Numbered from the stretch's first letter, positions 1 to 11,166 are shown. The stretch: DNA of 64,000 nt from Palaemon carinicauda (GCF_036898095.1 NC_090725.1:202846232-202910231); one strand, 5' to 3'. Notes: a model not told the origin generated them from the letters alone. Program-made: numbers and translations.

Positions 1-1123
1 GTGTTAACGAAGAATAGACGTTCAGCGTTTTATTATAGTTTAGTACCCTACCCTGCGGGTTGGAGTTAGCTCGTTACGAGTTTTCTTCGTACTCTACATC
101 CGTTCAGAGTGTCTTTTTTCCCTTTCGCTATTCTTCGTTACATATATTTTATTTCATGTACTTTACGACAGATGTGTTACTTGCTTTTGTTAGGTTCGTG
201 TTTTATTCTAGATCGAGCTTAGTAATCTTTCAAGTGTGAGAGGCTGGAGTTTCCCGTTTTCTGTTTCATTACTGTTTCGGAATATTTCCTCACAGATGCT
301 GGTTCTCTCCCTCTCCATCTCTCCCCTTCTGGGATTATTCATTATTTTAGCTAGGTTACTTTGTTCTTTCTAATAGGCTAGCGATTATTATTTTTTACTT
401 TAGGCCCTGTCGTGTTAGAGTCTCCTATTCTAGGTTAGCTTGGCCTGCTCTTCAGCCGCCACATTGTTCCCCCTCCCTCATAGTCCCACCCTACTTCCCC
501 GCTCCGGCTTGGGCATCTTGGGTCTGGACCCCGCTTTTCCGGAGCTCCGCCATGGTTTTCCGATAGCGTACTTGAGCTGGGAACACATTACTTTCCTATT
601 ACTCCGGTGCTCCCCTTCGACTGGGAATCCCTCCCCTTGATGGCCTTCAGCACCTTGACTCCGGCTACGGCCCCGTCACACGACAAACCCTATTCTCCGC
701 CGTCCCCCCCTTTTTATACTCCGGTAGGCTACCTACCAGAGATCTTATCCGGAAATCTTTTATATCAAGGGCCACATCGCCCCCCCCCCGGAACTCCGAC
801 GCACTACGGAGCTTTCCATCTTTGCCACTACGCCTAAGTTCAATGTATTTTACAGTAATTACTTAGGAGCTCCGGTTCCTCGTGAATTCACGCTCCCGGA
901 ACTCCGGCGCGCTACGGAGTATCCCTTTTTTACATCAATATCCTATTCTCAATGCAGTAATTACAGGGGCGCTCCGGTTCCCTATAAAATTCACGAACCT
1001 ATTAATACACATATAGAACACCCCTTTAGCCTTAGCTCTTACTGTTAAGCATATTATCTTACCTTTAGGTCAAGTTAGAGCCTTCCGGGAGTTCTTGTAC
1101 TTATATAATTCTTTATATTACAG
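1..1123 (+). other. Leader of DIRS-A between ITR and gag
   Basis: No credible coding frame is present. The stretch is pyrimidine-rich and carries repeated GC words around CTCCGG and TACGGAG (around 535-545, 785-815, 870-930, 970-985) that can pair as short hairpins. It ends in a TTATATTACAG sequence that looks like a 3' splice site directly before the Cys/His domain of gag. By analogy with C, E and F this is a long 5' leader, at least partly intronic. The matching 5' splice site was not identified. Confidence 0.5.
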
Positions 1124-3472
1124 AAAGTCCGCTGTGCCTCCAAGGGTTGCTCGGCGACATTTACGGATCCGGTGGACCATGACGTCTGCAGATCCCATGC
1201 CCACTGCGCGATCTCCTTCGCCCGGGAAGCAAGTCAGACCCCTTATATGGTCTGGTTCCCGGAATCTTGCTCGCTCTGCTATGAGCTCTCGTCCCTTCTC
1301 CTCAATGATGAGGTAAGATTTCTCAATAGTACCATTCATACTGTTATTGTTGTTTTGGGATTTCTTCGTTTATGGACGAGTTCAATAATTTATAAATTGA
1401 TTTTAACTTGAGTCTGTCATTATTCCATTCCTTTCTAGTTCGTTCTAACATTACCCTCCTCTTTCAGGCTGACAAGGAGTCCCTCAAGGCGGCCAGATCC
1501 AGCCTCCGGTCCTGGGTCTCAGGATTTGGCAGGAACGCCCCTCAAGGGTGCCCTTACCTGCTGGACAGGGACATGGCCTCCCGGCTCTTCCCAGGATCCC
1601 CCTCGGCCGCCGTACCTACTGAGCTGGCTGCTCCGCTGGTCGAAGCTATCAGAGCGGCCTTGCCCTCTGCAGATGAACACCAACTTTCTGGCGACGTCTC
1701 CGCTTTGGATATACACCTCGAGCCGATGGATGAGCAGGTAAGTGGTGTAGAGGATCTGGCAGACTCTTTTCTTTCTCCTACTCCTTCTTCCTCTTCCTTC
1801 CTCGGCTTTGACAAGCCTTTGGCTTCTCCTTGGGAGGGTTCCTTGTCAGTCCGCCGCAAGGTTAAGCCACTTAAAAAACCCAAAGCCAAACCCATTAATC
1901 CAGCTTTGCCTCCAGCCATGTCCCCAGTCCCCGGACCTTCCTCAGCTCCCGACATCCCAGTGATGTCAAAAACCCCTCCTCCTACCAAAGGACAGAGGGG
2001 TAAGTCCGCAAAAGCCAAGGCATCAGCTGCGGTTAGTCCTTCGGACCCCTATTCGGCTAATCTTGTAACCATGTCTATGGTACAAGAAATGGTGGAGACA
2101 AGACTGGAGAAGCACTCTGCTGTAATGACGGAGCTCAAAGACATGGTGGCTAGTCTTCTCCGTTCCGGATAGCAACCAGCTCCGCCCGTAGGCCCTGACA
2201 CCTCAAAGCTACCACCGTTCAATAAGAACAACCGTTGGCGGTTTGCTCGACATGCTCCTTACCTGGACGGCACCTTGACTCTTGAAGGTTTGGGTACCTG
2301 CCCTTTGGAAGACCTGGAGTTCTACCCCTCTGACCTCCAGGTTTCCTTTCAATGGGTTCGTTCGCCTGAGGGAACATGCCCTCGTCCGAATGGACAAAGT
2401 GCCAAAGGAGACGGTGATATTTCCTAAGGAACAATCCCAAGCTGTCTGGGCTCGTACACTCTCGGAATGGGGATGCGTTAAAGTTAACCCCCCATAAAGG
2501 TTCTTACACCATATTTACATCACCTCCGACTATCCCTGCTCCTCTTACTGACAAAGTAGCGGAGTTGACCGTCCAAGCCATCAAGGACGGCCTCCCTATA
2601 CCAACCCTTAAGGAGACGGACCCCACCTCTCTCCTTATGCCAGCCCCAAGCGATTTTTGGCAAGATGCCCCGATAACCTTTACTGCGGGTAAGTTCGACC
2701 CAGACTGTGCCTCCTCCCTCTTTTCAGAGAGACTCCCTAAGCTCCCGGATCACTTGCTGAGAACGGAGTTTGAGACAAGGAATAGGCTAGCAAGATCACT
2801 TAACTCTCTTGCATCCTCTGAGTTGATAGCTTCCCTTTATAGTGATGAACCAATCTTTCGGGTACTGGCGAAAAATCTTCTACAGACTTTCAAATGGACT
2901 TACATGACTTTTGGACTGCGAGAACGAACTGCAGGAAACATGTTCTCGCAGAGGCTTTTATTAGGCACGAGCCTAACAGACTTATTACCTCTTCCTGTTG
3001 GGGTAAATCTCTTTTCCCTCAGGAGGAAGTGGATAAAGTCCTCCAAGACGCTGCGAGGGCTAACCAAAACCTCCAAGTCAGATGGGGCCTCTCTAGCAAA
3101 CGTAAGTTTGAGCCTGTTATGAGGCAACCTTTCTCAAAGAAGAAACAGAGATTCTACACCCCATATAAAACCGGTCGTGGCCAGCATCGCCAATCTCCCA
3201 GTTCACAGTCTTCGACCCCGTCTACCTCCAAGGCCACCCCTCCTCAACAGATCGTGTTTGTTCCGGCCCCTCAAGGTACCCAACCTGCTTCAATGGCCAC
3301 ATGGATGACCTCCCCTGCTTTCTATCAAGCTTTCGAAGCCTCAGGGTCCTTTCGAGGATACCCTAGGCAACCCGGAAGCAACAGGGCTAGAGGTCAGTTC
3401 CGTCAACGAGGCGGACCTAGAGCCAGAGGTTCCCGAGGAGGAAGAGGAGCGAAATTTAACCCCAACCAATGA
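1124..3472 (+). pseudogene. gag-like protein of DIRS-A, two exons, broken
   Basis: Exon 1 (1124-1312) encodes a Cys/His domain spaced C-x4-C-x9-H-x2-C-x2-H-x2-C-x18-C-x2-C. Exon 2 from 1468 continues with the part that aligns to gag of copies C and E (a WVSGFGRN-like helix, then a Pro/Ser-rich linker). The frame stops with TAG near 2170. The core homologous to NPWRYAEH of copy C follows in the same frame to about 2370, then shifts frame near 2370, again before 2565, and again near 2890. The last part (2894-3472) ends in an RGG-rich tail. No CCHC knuckle is present, so RNA binding is presumably by the RGG tail (inference). There is no ATG in the first exon, so the start codon must lie upstream or be lost. 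Confidence 0.7.
1313..1467 (+). other. Candidate spliceosomal intron in gag of DIRS-A
   Basis: The sequence GAG followed by GTAAGAT at 1313 is a good 5' splice site, and CCTCCTCTTTCAG ending at 1467 is a good 3' splice site with a pyrimidine tract. The 155-bp stretch falls between codons. Removing it makes the Cys/His domain continuous with the gag body in the same arrangement seen without interruption in copies C, E and F. Confidence 0.7.
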
Positions 3473-5290
3473 GACGGATCAGGTAGGAGGGAGACTATAC
3501 CGGTTTCGAGACCAATGGACCTTCAGTCCTTGGGCCCATAGTATAGTCTCCAAAGGCCTGGGCTGGAAGTGGTCACAGGGTTCCCCACCCCCGACAGTGA
3601 CCTTCTTTCAGAAGCCCACTCCAATTCTAGAGGAGTACACGAAAGACCTACTAAAGAAGAAAGCCATAAAGAGAGTACAATCATTGAAATTTCAAGGACG
3701 CCTGTTCACGGTTCCGAAAAAGAATTTGAACACCTTGAGAGTAGTTCTGGACCTGTCAAAGTTGAATTCCTACATTCTTTGCGACAGGTTCCGTATGCTA
3801 ACTGTCTCTCAGGTGCAGACCTTACTTCCCCGTGGGGCCGTCACCATCTCTATCGATCTTACCGACGCCTATTATCACGTCCCGTAGCAAGAAACTTCTC
3901 CCCCTACCTCGGCTTCCGCCATGGCAAGAAATCCTACGCGTTCAAAGTGATGCCCTTCGGCCTCAACATCGCCCCCAGAATATTCACAAAGTTGGGGGAG
4001 ACGGAGTTAGAACAGCTCAGGAGCCAGGGGATTATGGTGATAGCTTACCTGGACGACTGGCTCATATGGGCACAAACTGTTCAGGAATGCCACAAGGCTA
4101 CAACCAAGGTGGTTCAGTTCCTACACAAACTGGGATTTCAAGTCAACTTGCAGAAATCACGCCTACAACCTGCAAGCCAATTCGAATGGCTAGGCACAAA
4201 TCACAAACTATCTCTTCCTCCCAAAAAAGTCAAAGAGATAGCATCGAAGACAAAACCGTTCATCAAAAACAAACAGGTGTCAGGAAGAGCCTTAAGAGTT
4301 CTCGGCTTACTTCAATTCGCCTCAGTCACAGACCTCTTACTAAAAGCCAAACTCAAGGACATCAACCGAGTTTGGAGGAAGAGAGCAACAACTCGCCTAA
4401 GGGACAAAATATCAGCGATCCCCTCAATATTAATAAAGAGACTCCGGCCATGGTCAAAACCAGAGAACCTATCCAAATCAGTTCCTCTGCAGTTTCCCCC
4501 TCCCCAAGTGACGATTCACACAGACGCGTCTCTCAGTGGTTGGGGGGGCTACTCTCAACACCAGATGTTTCAGGGCTCCTGGTCCCCCACTATGAAACAA
4601 TTCCACATAAACGTGTGGGAGGCCATGGCGGTATTCCTAACCTTAAAACGGCTATCCCCTCCAAAGACAACTCATGTCAGGGTAGTCTCAGACAGCACGG
4701 CAGTAGTCCACTGCATAAACAGAGGCGGATCAAAATCTCCCAACCTGAATCAGATCCTGGTAATGATTTTCACCTTGGCAACCGAAAAGAACTGGTTTCT
4801 GTCAGCAACTCACCTGGCAGGAGTCCAGAACGTTATAGCGGACGCCCTATCCAGAACGAAACCACTGGAATCAGAATGGTTCCTAAACATGAATTCATTC
4901 CGGTGGATATCCAGCCTGGTTCCGGGTCTCCAGGTAGACTTGTTTGCGACACAGATCAACCACAAGCTTCCTTGCTATGTGGCTCCGAACCTGGATCCTC
5001 AGGCTTATGCTACAGACGCATTAACCCTGGACTGGAACCATTGGAAGAAGATTTACCTATTCCCTCCAGTGAATCTTCTGATGAATGTATTACCCAAACT
5101 GCGCTCATTCAAAGGAGCAGTAGCTTTGGTGGCCCCAAACTGGCCAAAGAGCAATTGGTTTCCTCTCCTTCTAGAGTTGAAACTTCGCCCCTTCCGGATC
5201 CCATACCCCAAGCTGACACAAGTGATCCAAACACAGACTGTGTCAGATTCCTCAAGAATAGCACAAACCCTAACTTTGTGGATTTCATGA
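3471..5290 (+). pseudogene. Reverse transcriptase / RNase H / methyltransferase-like ORF of DIRS-A
   Basis: Starts just at the gag stop, in another frame, with the family signature VGGRLYRFRDQW. The RT N-terminal half (to 3887) includes FQGRLFTVPKK and the SIDLTDAYYHVP motif. A single-base loss near 3886 then creates a stop, and RT continues in the next frame with MPFGLNIAPRIF and the catalytic AYLDDWL box (about 4045). RNase H follows (HTDAS near 4517, EAMAV, DSTAVV, ADALSR). After that comes the DIRS-specific Dam-methyltransferase-like block (VDLFAT, YVAPNLDPQAYATDAL, YLFPPVNLL, ALVAPNWP). RT and RNase H catalytic residues are all present, and the frameshift is the only obvious break. The ORF end overlaps the start of the recombinase. 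Confidence 0.85.
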
Positions 5291-6252
5291 AATTTGCAGC
5301 CAACAAGGATGCAAACATCGACCCGGAAAATGTCCTCTTTATCGAATCAGATAAGAGGGACTCAACCCTTAGGCAATATGATTCGGCTGTTAAGAAACTA
5401 GCTGAATTTTTAAAGAGTTCAGACGTTACTCGAATGACCCCTAACTTAGCTATTTCATTTTTTAGGTCCCTATTTAACAAGGGCCTGGCAGCTAGTACTA
5501 TCACTACAATTAAATCAGCCCTGAAAAAGATCTTTCAGGTAGGCTTCAATATCAACCTTGCAGATTCATATTTTTCATCCATACCAAAAGCCTGTGCTCG
5601 GCTTAGACCTTCCATCCCTCCACAAAAGGTCTCATGGTACCTGAACGATGTCTTGAAACTAGCATCAGACACCGATAACGAATCCTGCTCCTACATTTCT
5701 CTCCTTAGAAAGACCCTGTTTCTTACAGCCATGGCCTCAGGTGCCAGAATTTCTGAATTAGCAGCTCTCTCCCATAATCCTGAAAACCTAGATTTCCTTC
5801 CGTCAGGAGAAGTCCTACTCTCCCCAGATAGAGCTTTCCTAGCTAAAAATGAAGACCCTCAGAATAGATGGTCCCCTTGGATGATTATCCCTCTTCCACT
5901 TGATGCTTCTCTGTGTCCAGTAGTCACACTTCGGGCCTTTTTAGCTAGAACTGCTACACGCTCATCTGGCCCCTTGTTTGTCAGGGAACAAGGCGGTACT
6001 ATCTCTATCCAAGGTATTAGACAACAGATTCTGTACTTTATTAAGCAAGCCAACCCGGAATCATTCCCCCATGCACATGATATCCGAGCAGTGCCAACCT
6101 CCATCAATTACTTCCACAATATGGATTTTGATGAACTCAAAAAGTATACAGGTTGGAAATCTCCTATAGTTTTTAAACGCCACTATTTAAAGAACTTACA
6201 GGCCCTAAAATACCCTACTATAGCAGCTGGGAGTGTCATCTCCCAAGATTAA
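5233..6252 (+). CDS. Tyrosine recombinase of DIRS-A
   Basis: Open frame of about 340 codons that overlaps the end of the RT ORF in another frame. The N-terminal helical, core-binding-type part spans about 5280-5620. The catalytic domain shows arginine I in SGARISEL (about 5740), the H-x-x-R box as HDIRA (about 6077), the GWKS segment, and a tyrosine in KRHYLKNL (about 6180). These match the R..H-x-x-R..Y set of the DIRS/Crypton/phage integrase superfamily, which inserts circular cDNA by strand exchange rather than with an integrase. The start is uncertain because there is no good ATG before the Met near 5287. It may be expressed by frameshift or from a spliced RNA. It appears intact. Confidence 0.85.
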   Translation, partial: TDCVRFLKNSTNPNFVDFMKFAANKDANIDPENVLFIESDKRDSTLRQYDSAVKKLAEFLKSSDVTRMTPNLAISFFRSLFNKGLAASTITTIKSALKKIFQVGFNINLADSYFSSIPKACARLRPSIPPQKVSWYLNDVLKLASDTDNESCSYISLLRKTLFLTAMASGARISELAALSHNPENLDFLPSGEVLLSPDRAFLAKNEDPQNRWSPWMIIPLPLDASLCPVVTLRAFLARTATRSSGPLFVREQGGTISIQGIRQQILYFIKQANPESFPHAHDIRAVPTSINYFHNMDFDELKKYTGWKSPIVFKRHYLKNLQALKYPTIAAGSVISQD

Positions 6253-6740
6253 CCTCTTACCTTTCTTCCTTTCGTCCAACTCTCTGTCTTCTCCCTCCTG
6301 CCTGCCCCTCTCACCACGATGCCCCTCACCACGGTGGATCGGATTTAGCCCCTTAATATCTCTCGTTATGTCATTGTTACGTTGTTCATCATTTGTCAGT
6401 CCCTATGAGCTGTATTTGCCCTTATCCTCAAGTATTTTACTGTTGATTACCATTTATTCTAAGGTTTGTTGAGATCTGTTTTTATGTCGAGACATTCTGC
6501 TCTCATAGGTATACATGACAATATTTCCAATTTATACTTAAGGCTTTTTGAGAATTGAATTGTTCTGTTTCACTCACAGGTTGCCATGACAATGTTACTA
6601 TTTATACTTAAGATTGTTTGGGAATTATTCTCTTTTATTTCTACGTTTCATTTAGTAAACCTCCACAGGTATATATGATGTTGTTTAATTCCCCTTGTTC
6701 ATTATATTTCTTGGGCTTGGAAGGCATTCTCTTGTATATT
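6253..6740 (+). other. 3' UTR of DIRS-A
   Basis: AT-rich non-coding stretch between the recombinase stop and the ICR. It holds an imperfect direct repeat of about 75 bp (units near 6507 and 6580, both with CAGGT followed by CATGACAAT and TTTATACTTAAG). No ORF is supported. Confidence 0.5.
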
Positions 6741-6828
6741 TTCACCGGGCGACACAGGTCGACCCAGAAAATGGATTTTAACGAAGGAAAAATCTATTTC
6801 TGGGGAGAGACCTGTGTCGCCCGGTGAA
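6741..6828 (+). repeat. Internal complementary region (ICR) of DIRS-A
   Basis: Begins TTCACCGGGCGACACAGGT and ends ACCTGTGTCGCCCGGTGAA, so its two edges are inverted copies of each other. The right half is the reverse complement of the right terminus at 7145-7205. The left half should be complementary to the missing left terminus. This is the DIRS ICR, thought to template closure of the circular DNA intermediate. Confidence 0.8.
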
Positions 6829-7203
6829 ACCTTACGCTGTTTTCCCTTCCCTTTCCTTTCCAAGCCATTATTCATACAGAAGGATGTCAGATGGCGCTAG
6901 TGTCGGGCGTCGGTGAGGTGGTTCAGGTTGGTACGATTCACGCCGCTGTGTCGGCTCCCCCTATACATTGACGAAGGAATCCTCTAAACGGAAGATGGCC
7001 TGTGTTTAGTGGTTTTCACACGCCCTATCTTTATACACGACGCCCTTAGGGGTGCTCGCGCGAGGGTAGTAACCTCTGCATTCCATGCTTTAACTTTCTC
7101 TGGTATATTTGGAAGTTATTATATCAGAAAAGTGACAAGAAGGACCTTTTCACCGGGCGACACAGGTCTCTCCCCAGAAATAGATTTTCCCTTCGTCAAA
7201 ATC

Positions 7204-7205
<2 letters not shown>
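6829..7205 (+). repeat. Right inverted terminal repeat of DIRS-A
   Basis: Runs from the ICR to the element end. The last 60 bp (TTCACCGGGCGACACAGGT, then CCCCAGAAATAGATTTT) match the inner half of the ICR in reverse complement. It contains the GTGCTCGCGCGAGG palindrome near 7052. Confidence 0.75.

Positions 7206-7272
<67 letters not shown>
7206..7272. repeat. (TA)n microsatellite
   Basis: About 65 bp of uninterrupted TA between the end of DIRS-A and the left end of Tigger-1. Confidence 0.95.
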
Positions 7273-7275
<3 letters not shown>

Positions 7276-8740
7276 TGGAACCTCTACATACGAACGTATC
7301 TACATCCAAATTTTCCAACATCCGAAGTAAAATTTGAGCAATTTTTCGACTCTACACCCGAATTTTATTTCGACACACGAAGTAAGCAATTTTCGTCGTA
7401 CCGGTTGTATCCGAATTTTTCGACACGCGAAGTACAATTCGAACACGCTCCTACTCTACACCCGAATTTTTTTTCGACACCTGAAGTAAACAATACCCGT
7501 ACGCGTAGGTGGTACTCATAGCACCGGATGTATTTCTTATTTCCGCCGATAGAAGGCAACATTTCTACCTCGGAGGAACACTCAATTAGCGTGGCTTGGG
7601 ACATTCCTCTGTTCTCGTCGGCTTCGTGTGGTTGTGCCCTGTGCATTCTGCTATTAACTGTGTTTTAATCGTGGTTTTTTACGTTCATCCTTTTACGGTA
7701 TTTTACGTAAATCATGGGTCCTAAAAGGCTTAGTTTCGCAAGTGGCAGTGGTAGTGGTGAGAAAAGGAATAAGGAAATTCTTTCTTTAGAAGTAAAGCAA
7801 GGAATTATTGAAAAGCATGTGAGTGAACATGCAAAAGAACATCACGACGAAATTACTACAGAGGAGCTCAAGGAACTCCATGCCATGTCTGAGCACAAGT
7901 GATGACAAGGAAGGGATCGAGGAGGTAGAACATGTGTTAGGTTCGGCGCAAATAAAAGAGGTGTTAGGAAAATATCAAGACGTGGTCGACTTCATCGACA
8001 AATACCATCCAAAGAAATAGCAGGTTTGTCGTGTAGTTGCGCAGTTTGATGATGTTTCCCTAACTTATTTTCAAAACATTCTGAAAAGCTGTACCAAGCA
8101 ACTTTCTATCGATAGCTTCTTTAAAAAACTACGAAGCGAACTCGTGATGAAGAGGAAGGAAGTGGTTCAAAGAAAACGGCAAAGAGTGAAGCGAAAGAAA
8201 GTGAAACAAAGAAAACGGCAAAGATTGAAGAGAAAAAAATTCAATCAATTTTAAGTGTAGAGTGAAAGTGATTAAAATTAATCATCAAAAAGAAAAAAAG
8301 AAAATGTAAAAAAAATATAAAATATAAAAAAAAAAAAAATAAGTTCACTTAGTGTAAGTTAGAATAAGTTACGGTAGTGTACGTTTATCGTAGTCAACCT
8401 CTCTACCTCCTCGCCGCCCGTCCGTCTCCTCTCCGTGTAGCAAGACCAACAACACCTGCGCTGGACTTTCTAAGGTAAAGTGACGCTAAAAACCTGTTTC
8501 TTATTTATCATTTTTTGATAATTATTCTTTTTTACATGTCTATTATCTAATTTAGTGTGCATATTGTCATGTGTAATTATGTGTAGTAATTTATTAAGGA
8601 GTTATCATAGGTTTTTGGGCTCAGCCACGGATTAATCCTATTTCAATGTATTCTTATGGGAAAATTCGTTTCGACATGCGAACATTTTCTACATCCTAAG
8701 TCGGCTGTGGAACGGGTTAAATTCATACGTAGAGGTACCA

Positions 8741-8743
<3 letters not shown>
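7273..8743 (+). mobile_element. Tigger-1: internally deleted pogo/Tigger transposon
   Basis: Ends are inverted: CAGTGGAACCTCTACATACG at the left and the complementary AGAGGTACCACTG at the right. Both are next to TA, the pogo/Tigger target. The inside holds only the first and last parts of a transposase gene, so the copy is non-autonomous. Confidence 0.85.
7714..8252 (+). pseudogene. Fused remnant of Tigger-1 transposase
   Basis: Starts MGPKRLSFASGSGSGEKRNK, the typical N-terminus of a Tigger/jerky transposase, followed by the beginning of the CENP-B-type helix-turn-helix (EVKQGIIEKH). The helix-turn-helix and the whole DDE core are missing, and the sequence jumps to the C-terminal part (DVVDFIDKYHPKK, then a YFQNILKSCTKQ-like helix and a Lys-rich tail). 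There is one frameshift near 7890 and a stop at about 8018. Confidence 0.65.

Positions 8744-8830
<87 letters not shown>
8744..8830. repeat. (TA)n microsatellite
   Basis: About 87 bp of TA between the right end of Tigger-1 and a short DIRS family-2 terminus. Confidence 0.95.
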
Positions 8831-8832
<2 letters not shown>

Positions 8833-8892
8833 CGGATTTTGAGCGAGGCGAAAAATCTATTTTTGGGTGATATCGCCATGTCGTCCTGATGG
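8831..8892 (+). mobile_element. 62-bp orphan terminus of a family-2 DIRS element
   Basis: Starts ACGGATTTTGAGCGAGGCG and ends with CATGTCGTCCTGATGG, matching the outermost 62 bp of the foldback at 13919. Nothing else of the element follows. Tigger-1 right-end sequence resumes at once. Confidence 0.8.
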
Positions 8893-9046
8893 TAATTTAT
8901 TAAGGAGTTATCATAGGTTTTTGGGCTCAACCACGGATTAATTCTATTTCAATGTATTCTTATGGGAAAATTCGTTTCGACATCCGAACATTTTCTACAT
9001 CCGAAGTCGGCTGTGGAACGGATTAAATTCGTATGTAAAGGTACCA

Positions 9047-9049
<3 letters not shown>
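8893..9049 (+). mobile_element. Second copy of the Tigger-1 right end
   Basis: Repeats 8587-8743 almost base for base over 157 bp, including the ACCACTG end and the following TA. It is a fragment only. Confidence 0.85.

Positions 9050-9099
<50 letters not shown>
9050..9099. repeat. (TA)n microsatellite
   Basis: About 50 bp of TA between the Tigger-1 fragment and Tigger-2b. Confidence 0.95.
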
Positions 9100-9102
<3 letters not shown>

Positions 9103-9781
9103 TGAACCCTCGTTTATCGCGGTAGATAGGTTCCAGACCCGACCGCGATAGGTGAAAATCCGCGAAGTATTGACACCATATTTACCTATTTATCTAACAT
9201 GTATATTCAGACTTTTAAAACCTTCCCTTGTATGTAGTACTGTTAACAAACTACCCTTTAATGTACAGAACACTTAATGCATGTACTACAGTACCCTAAA
9301 CTAAAACAGGCACAAATATTAAAAGCGATTTTATATCATGCGTTTCCTAAACACACCAAAAAGCACGATAAAAAATGGCAACCAATGTTTTGTTTCCGTT
9401 TCTCTGATCATAATGAAGAAACAAACGCATTTAGTGTACTGTACACATCTGTGTATTGGTTAGTTTTTGCATCGATTATATTGATTATACAGTATGTTGA
9501 TTTTGTTATTACCAATGTTTTACTTAATTTTTCTTAGGACTTCCAAATGAAATGTTTTTCTTTATGATGCCGCCTGAAACGACGGCGTCATAAAGTACGC
9601 TCAGTAAACAACCACGCTCAGTAAACAAAGAAGGCATTTAACGCGCATGATGAAAGTGATAAATAATGATATTTACAGTAAAAGCTTTTAGAAAATATGT
9701 TATTACAAATATTATTTACCGTATCTATATAAAATCATACAGTACATACTGTACTGTACGTAGCAAAGCAGGAAAACAATT

Positions 9782-9784
<3 letters not shown>

Positions 9785-9855
<71 letters not shown>
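9785..9855. repeat. (AG)n microsatellite inside Tigger-2b
   Basis: About 70 bp of AG. The same position in the full copy carries a longer, duplicated AG tract (52717-52903), so the microsatellite is an inherited part of the transposon. Confidence 0.95.
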
Positions 9856-9860
<5 letters not shown>

Positions 9861-10159
9861 TTTACGTACGTAAATATAAATTTTAAATAAAAAAAAATAC
9901 GATATGTTACAACATGTATACTCTTCAGACTTTTAAAACCTTCCCTTTAACTTAATGCATACAGTACTAAACTAAAACAGGCACAAATATTAAAATGTTA
10001 GAATATTAAAGTAAAAAATAAAGATCATTACTGTACTCACCACGAAAGAAGTTCAAGAAAAACTTGAATGATGATGGCGATGAATTTGCTGCACAGTAGA
10101 AATGATGATGATGAAGCTGATGATGTCTTCTACAGTGCAGCCAATGATAGTACAGTATT

Positions 10160-10639
10160 TTACGTCTCTTCAGACGGAGGTGTCTTTTCCTGGGACACCT
10201 CTTCAACTTCTTCCTGGGACACTTCTTCAATTTCTTCCGAGGGCATTGTGATCGGAAGTTGCTGCCGCTGCTTCTTTTTTCGCAAGAGCATCTTGTAGGG
10301 AGTCATGTGTTCATCGATCTTGTTGCAGAATTGCATAGAACGAACCATATCCTCGTCCCACTCTTGCAACATTTCTTTCACCTCCTTCGCAAGCTTGCAG
10401 AGCTTGGCAAGCCGTTCTAATGTTAAGCCCGTTTCTTCGACATTTTCTTGGATCTCTTCCTATGTTTCACTGTCTTCTTCACTGGCCGATTTCGTCAGGT
10501 CTTCGAGGTCTGCAGCCGCGTAACTTCTACCGTCTTTTAACATATCGAGAAGCGTCACCTTCTCAGCAATCGTCATCATCCTTCGGTGGCGTTTAGGCTC
10601 ACTACCAGCCTTAGTAGAAGCAGAACGCTTGGGAGGCAT
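10160..10639 (-). pseudogene. Tigger-2b transposase with internal deletion
   Basis: Begins MPPKRSASTKAGSEPKRHRR, nearly the same start as the intact transposase at 53200-55065. It keeps the first half of the CENP-B-type helix-turn-helix to GRSYAAA, then joins in frame to the acidic C-terminal region (DLEDLTKSASEE). Roughly 460 residues, including the DDE core, are missing. A single TAG follows near 10460, and the frame then continues to the common C-terminal end at 10160. Confidence 0.75.
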
Positions 10640-10945
10640 TGTACAGTAGGGTTTAACAGAAAGTTCAACAAAAAGTTCAACTTAAAACAGTCACGCACAG
10701 CACAGATTAAAGTCCACAATAACTTAACTACATCTACACAGCGATACGGCGGGAGACAAAGTGACCGCGAAAACGTATATGCTGGAAGTTGGAGATGCGG
10801 GCAAAACACCAATCACAGGCTAGATAACAAAACTTGAGTTCTGATTCGTCATCTATCAGCGCTTGAACCAATCACAACCCGTCTTCTATGCTACGTAGGT
10901 TACCAATACAAAGTACAAGATCCCCTGCGTATACTATACTGTACA

Positions 10946-10948
<3 letters not shown>

Positions 10949-10980
<32 letters not shown>

Positions 10981-10987
10981 TGATACT

Positions 10988-11022
<35 letters not shown>

Positions 11023-11128
11023 TGATACTGTAATAATAATAATAATAATAATAATAATGATAATAATAACAATGATAATTTTAATAACAACAACAACAAT
11101 AATAATAATAATAACAATAATAATACAG
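10949..11128. repeat. (AAT)n array inside Tigger-2b
   Basis: AAT/TAA trinucleotide array, interrupted twice by AATAATGATACTG, giving a higher-order unit of roughly 50 bp. Confidence 0.9.
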
Positions 11129-11164
11129 CTTTACGTACGCTATTTTACGCTTTTGTTGTAGGAT

Positions 11165-11166
<2 letters not shown>

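Larger units (their letters stand above)
1..7205 (+). mobile_element. DIRS-A: family-1 DIRS-like retrotransposon, left end outside window
   Basis: The order of parts is leader, gag, RT/RNase H/MT-like, tyrosine recombinase, 3' UTR, internal complementary region and right inverted terminal repeat. This order, with a tyrosine recombinase instead of an integrase and no LTRs, defines the DIRS group. The right terminus reads toward TCAAAATCCC at 7205 and is followed at once by (TA)n. The left ITR, which should be the reverse complement of 6829-7205, is not in the window. Gag and RT carry stops and frameshifts while the recombinase frame is open, so the copy is probably dead but fairly young. Confidence 0.9.

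Noticed and set aside
1735..1745. Perfect CAG-GTAAGT splice donor consensus within gag of DIRS-A
   Set aside because: The frame continues through it and aligns with the uninterrupted gag of C; no acceptor of matching phase was seen nearby.
3832..5220. Long open frame upstream of the recombinase in DIRS-A
   Set aside because: It is the shadow of the RT/RNase H frame; only the part from about 5233 has recombinase motifs.
10872..11117. Leu-rich minus-strand frame
   Set aside because: Translation of the (AAT)n array; it looks like a membrane helix only by composition.
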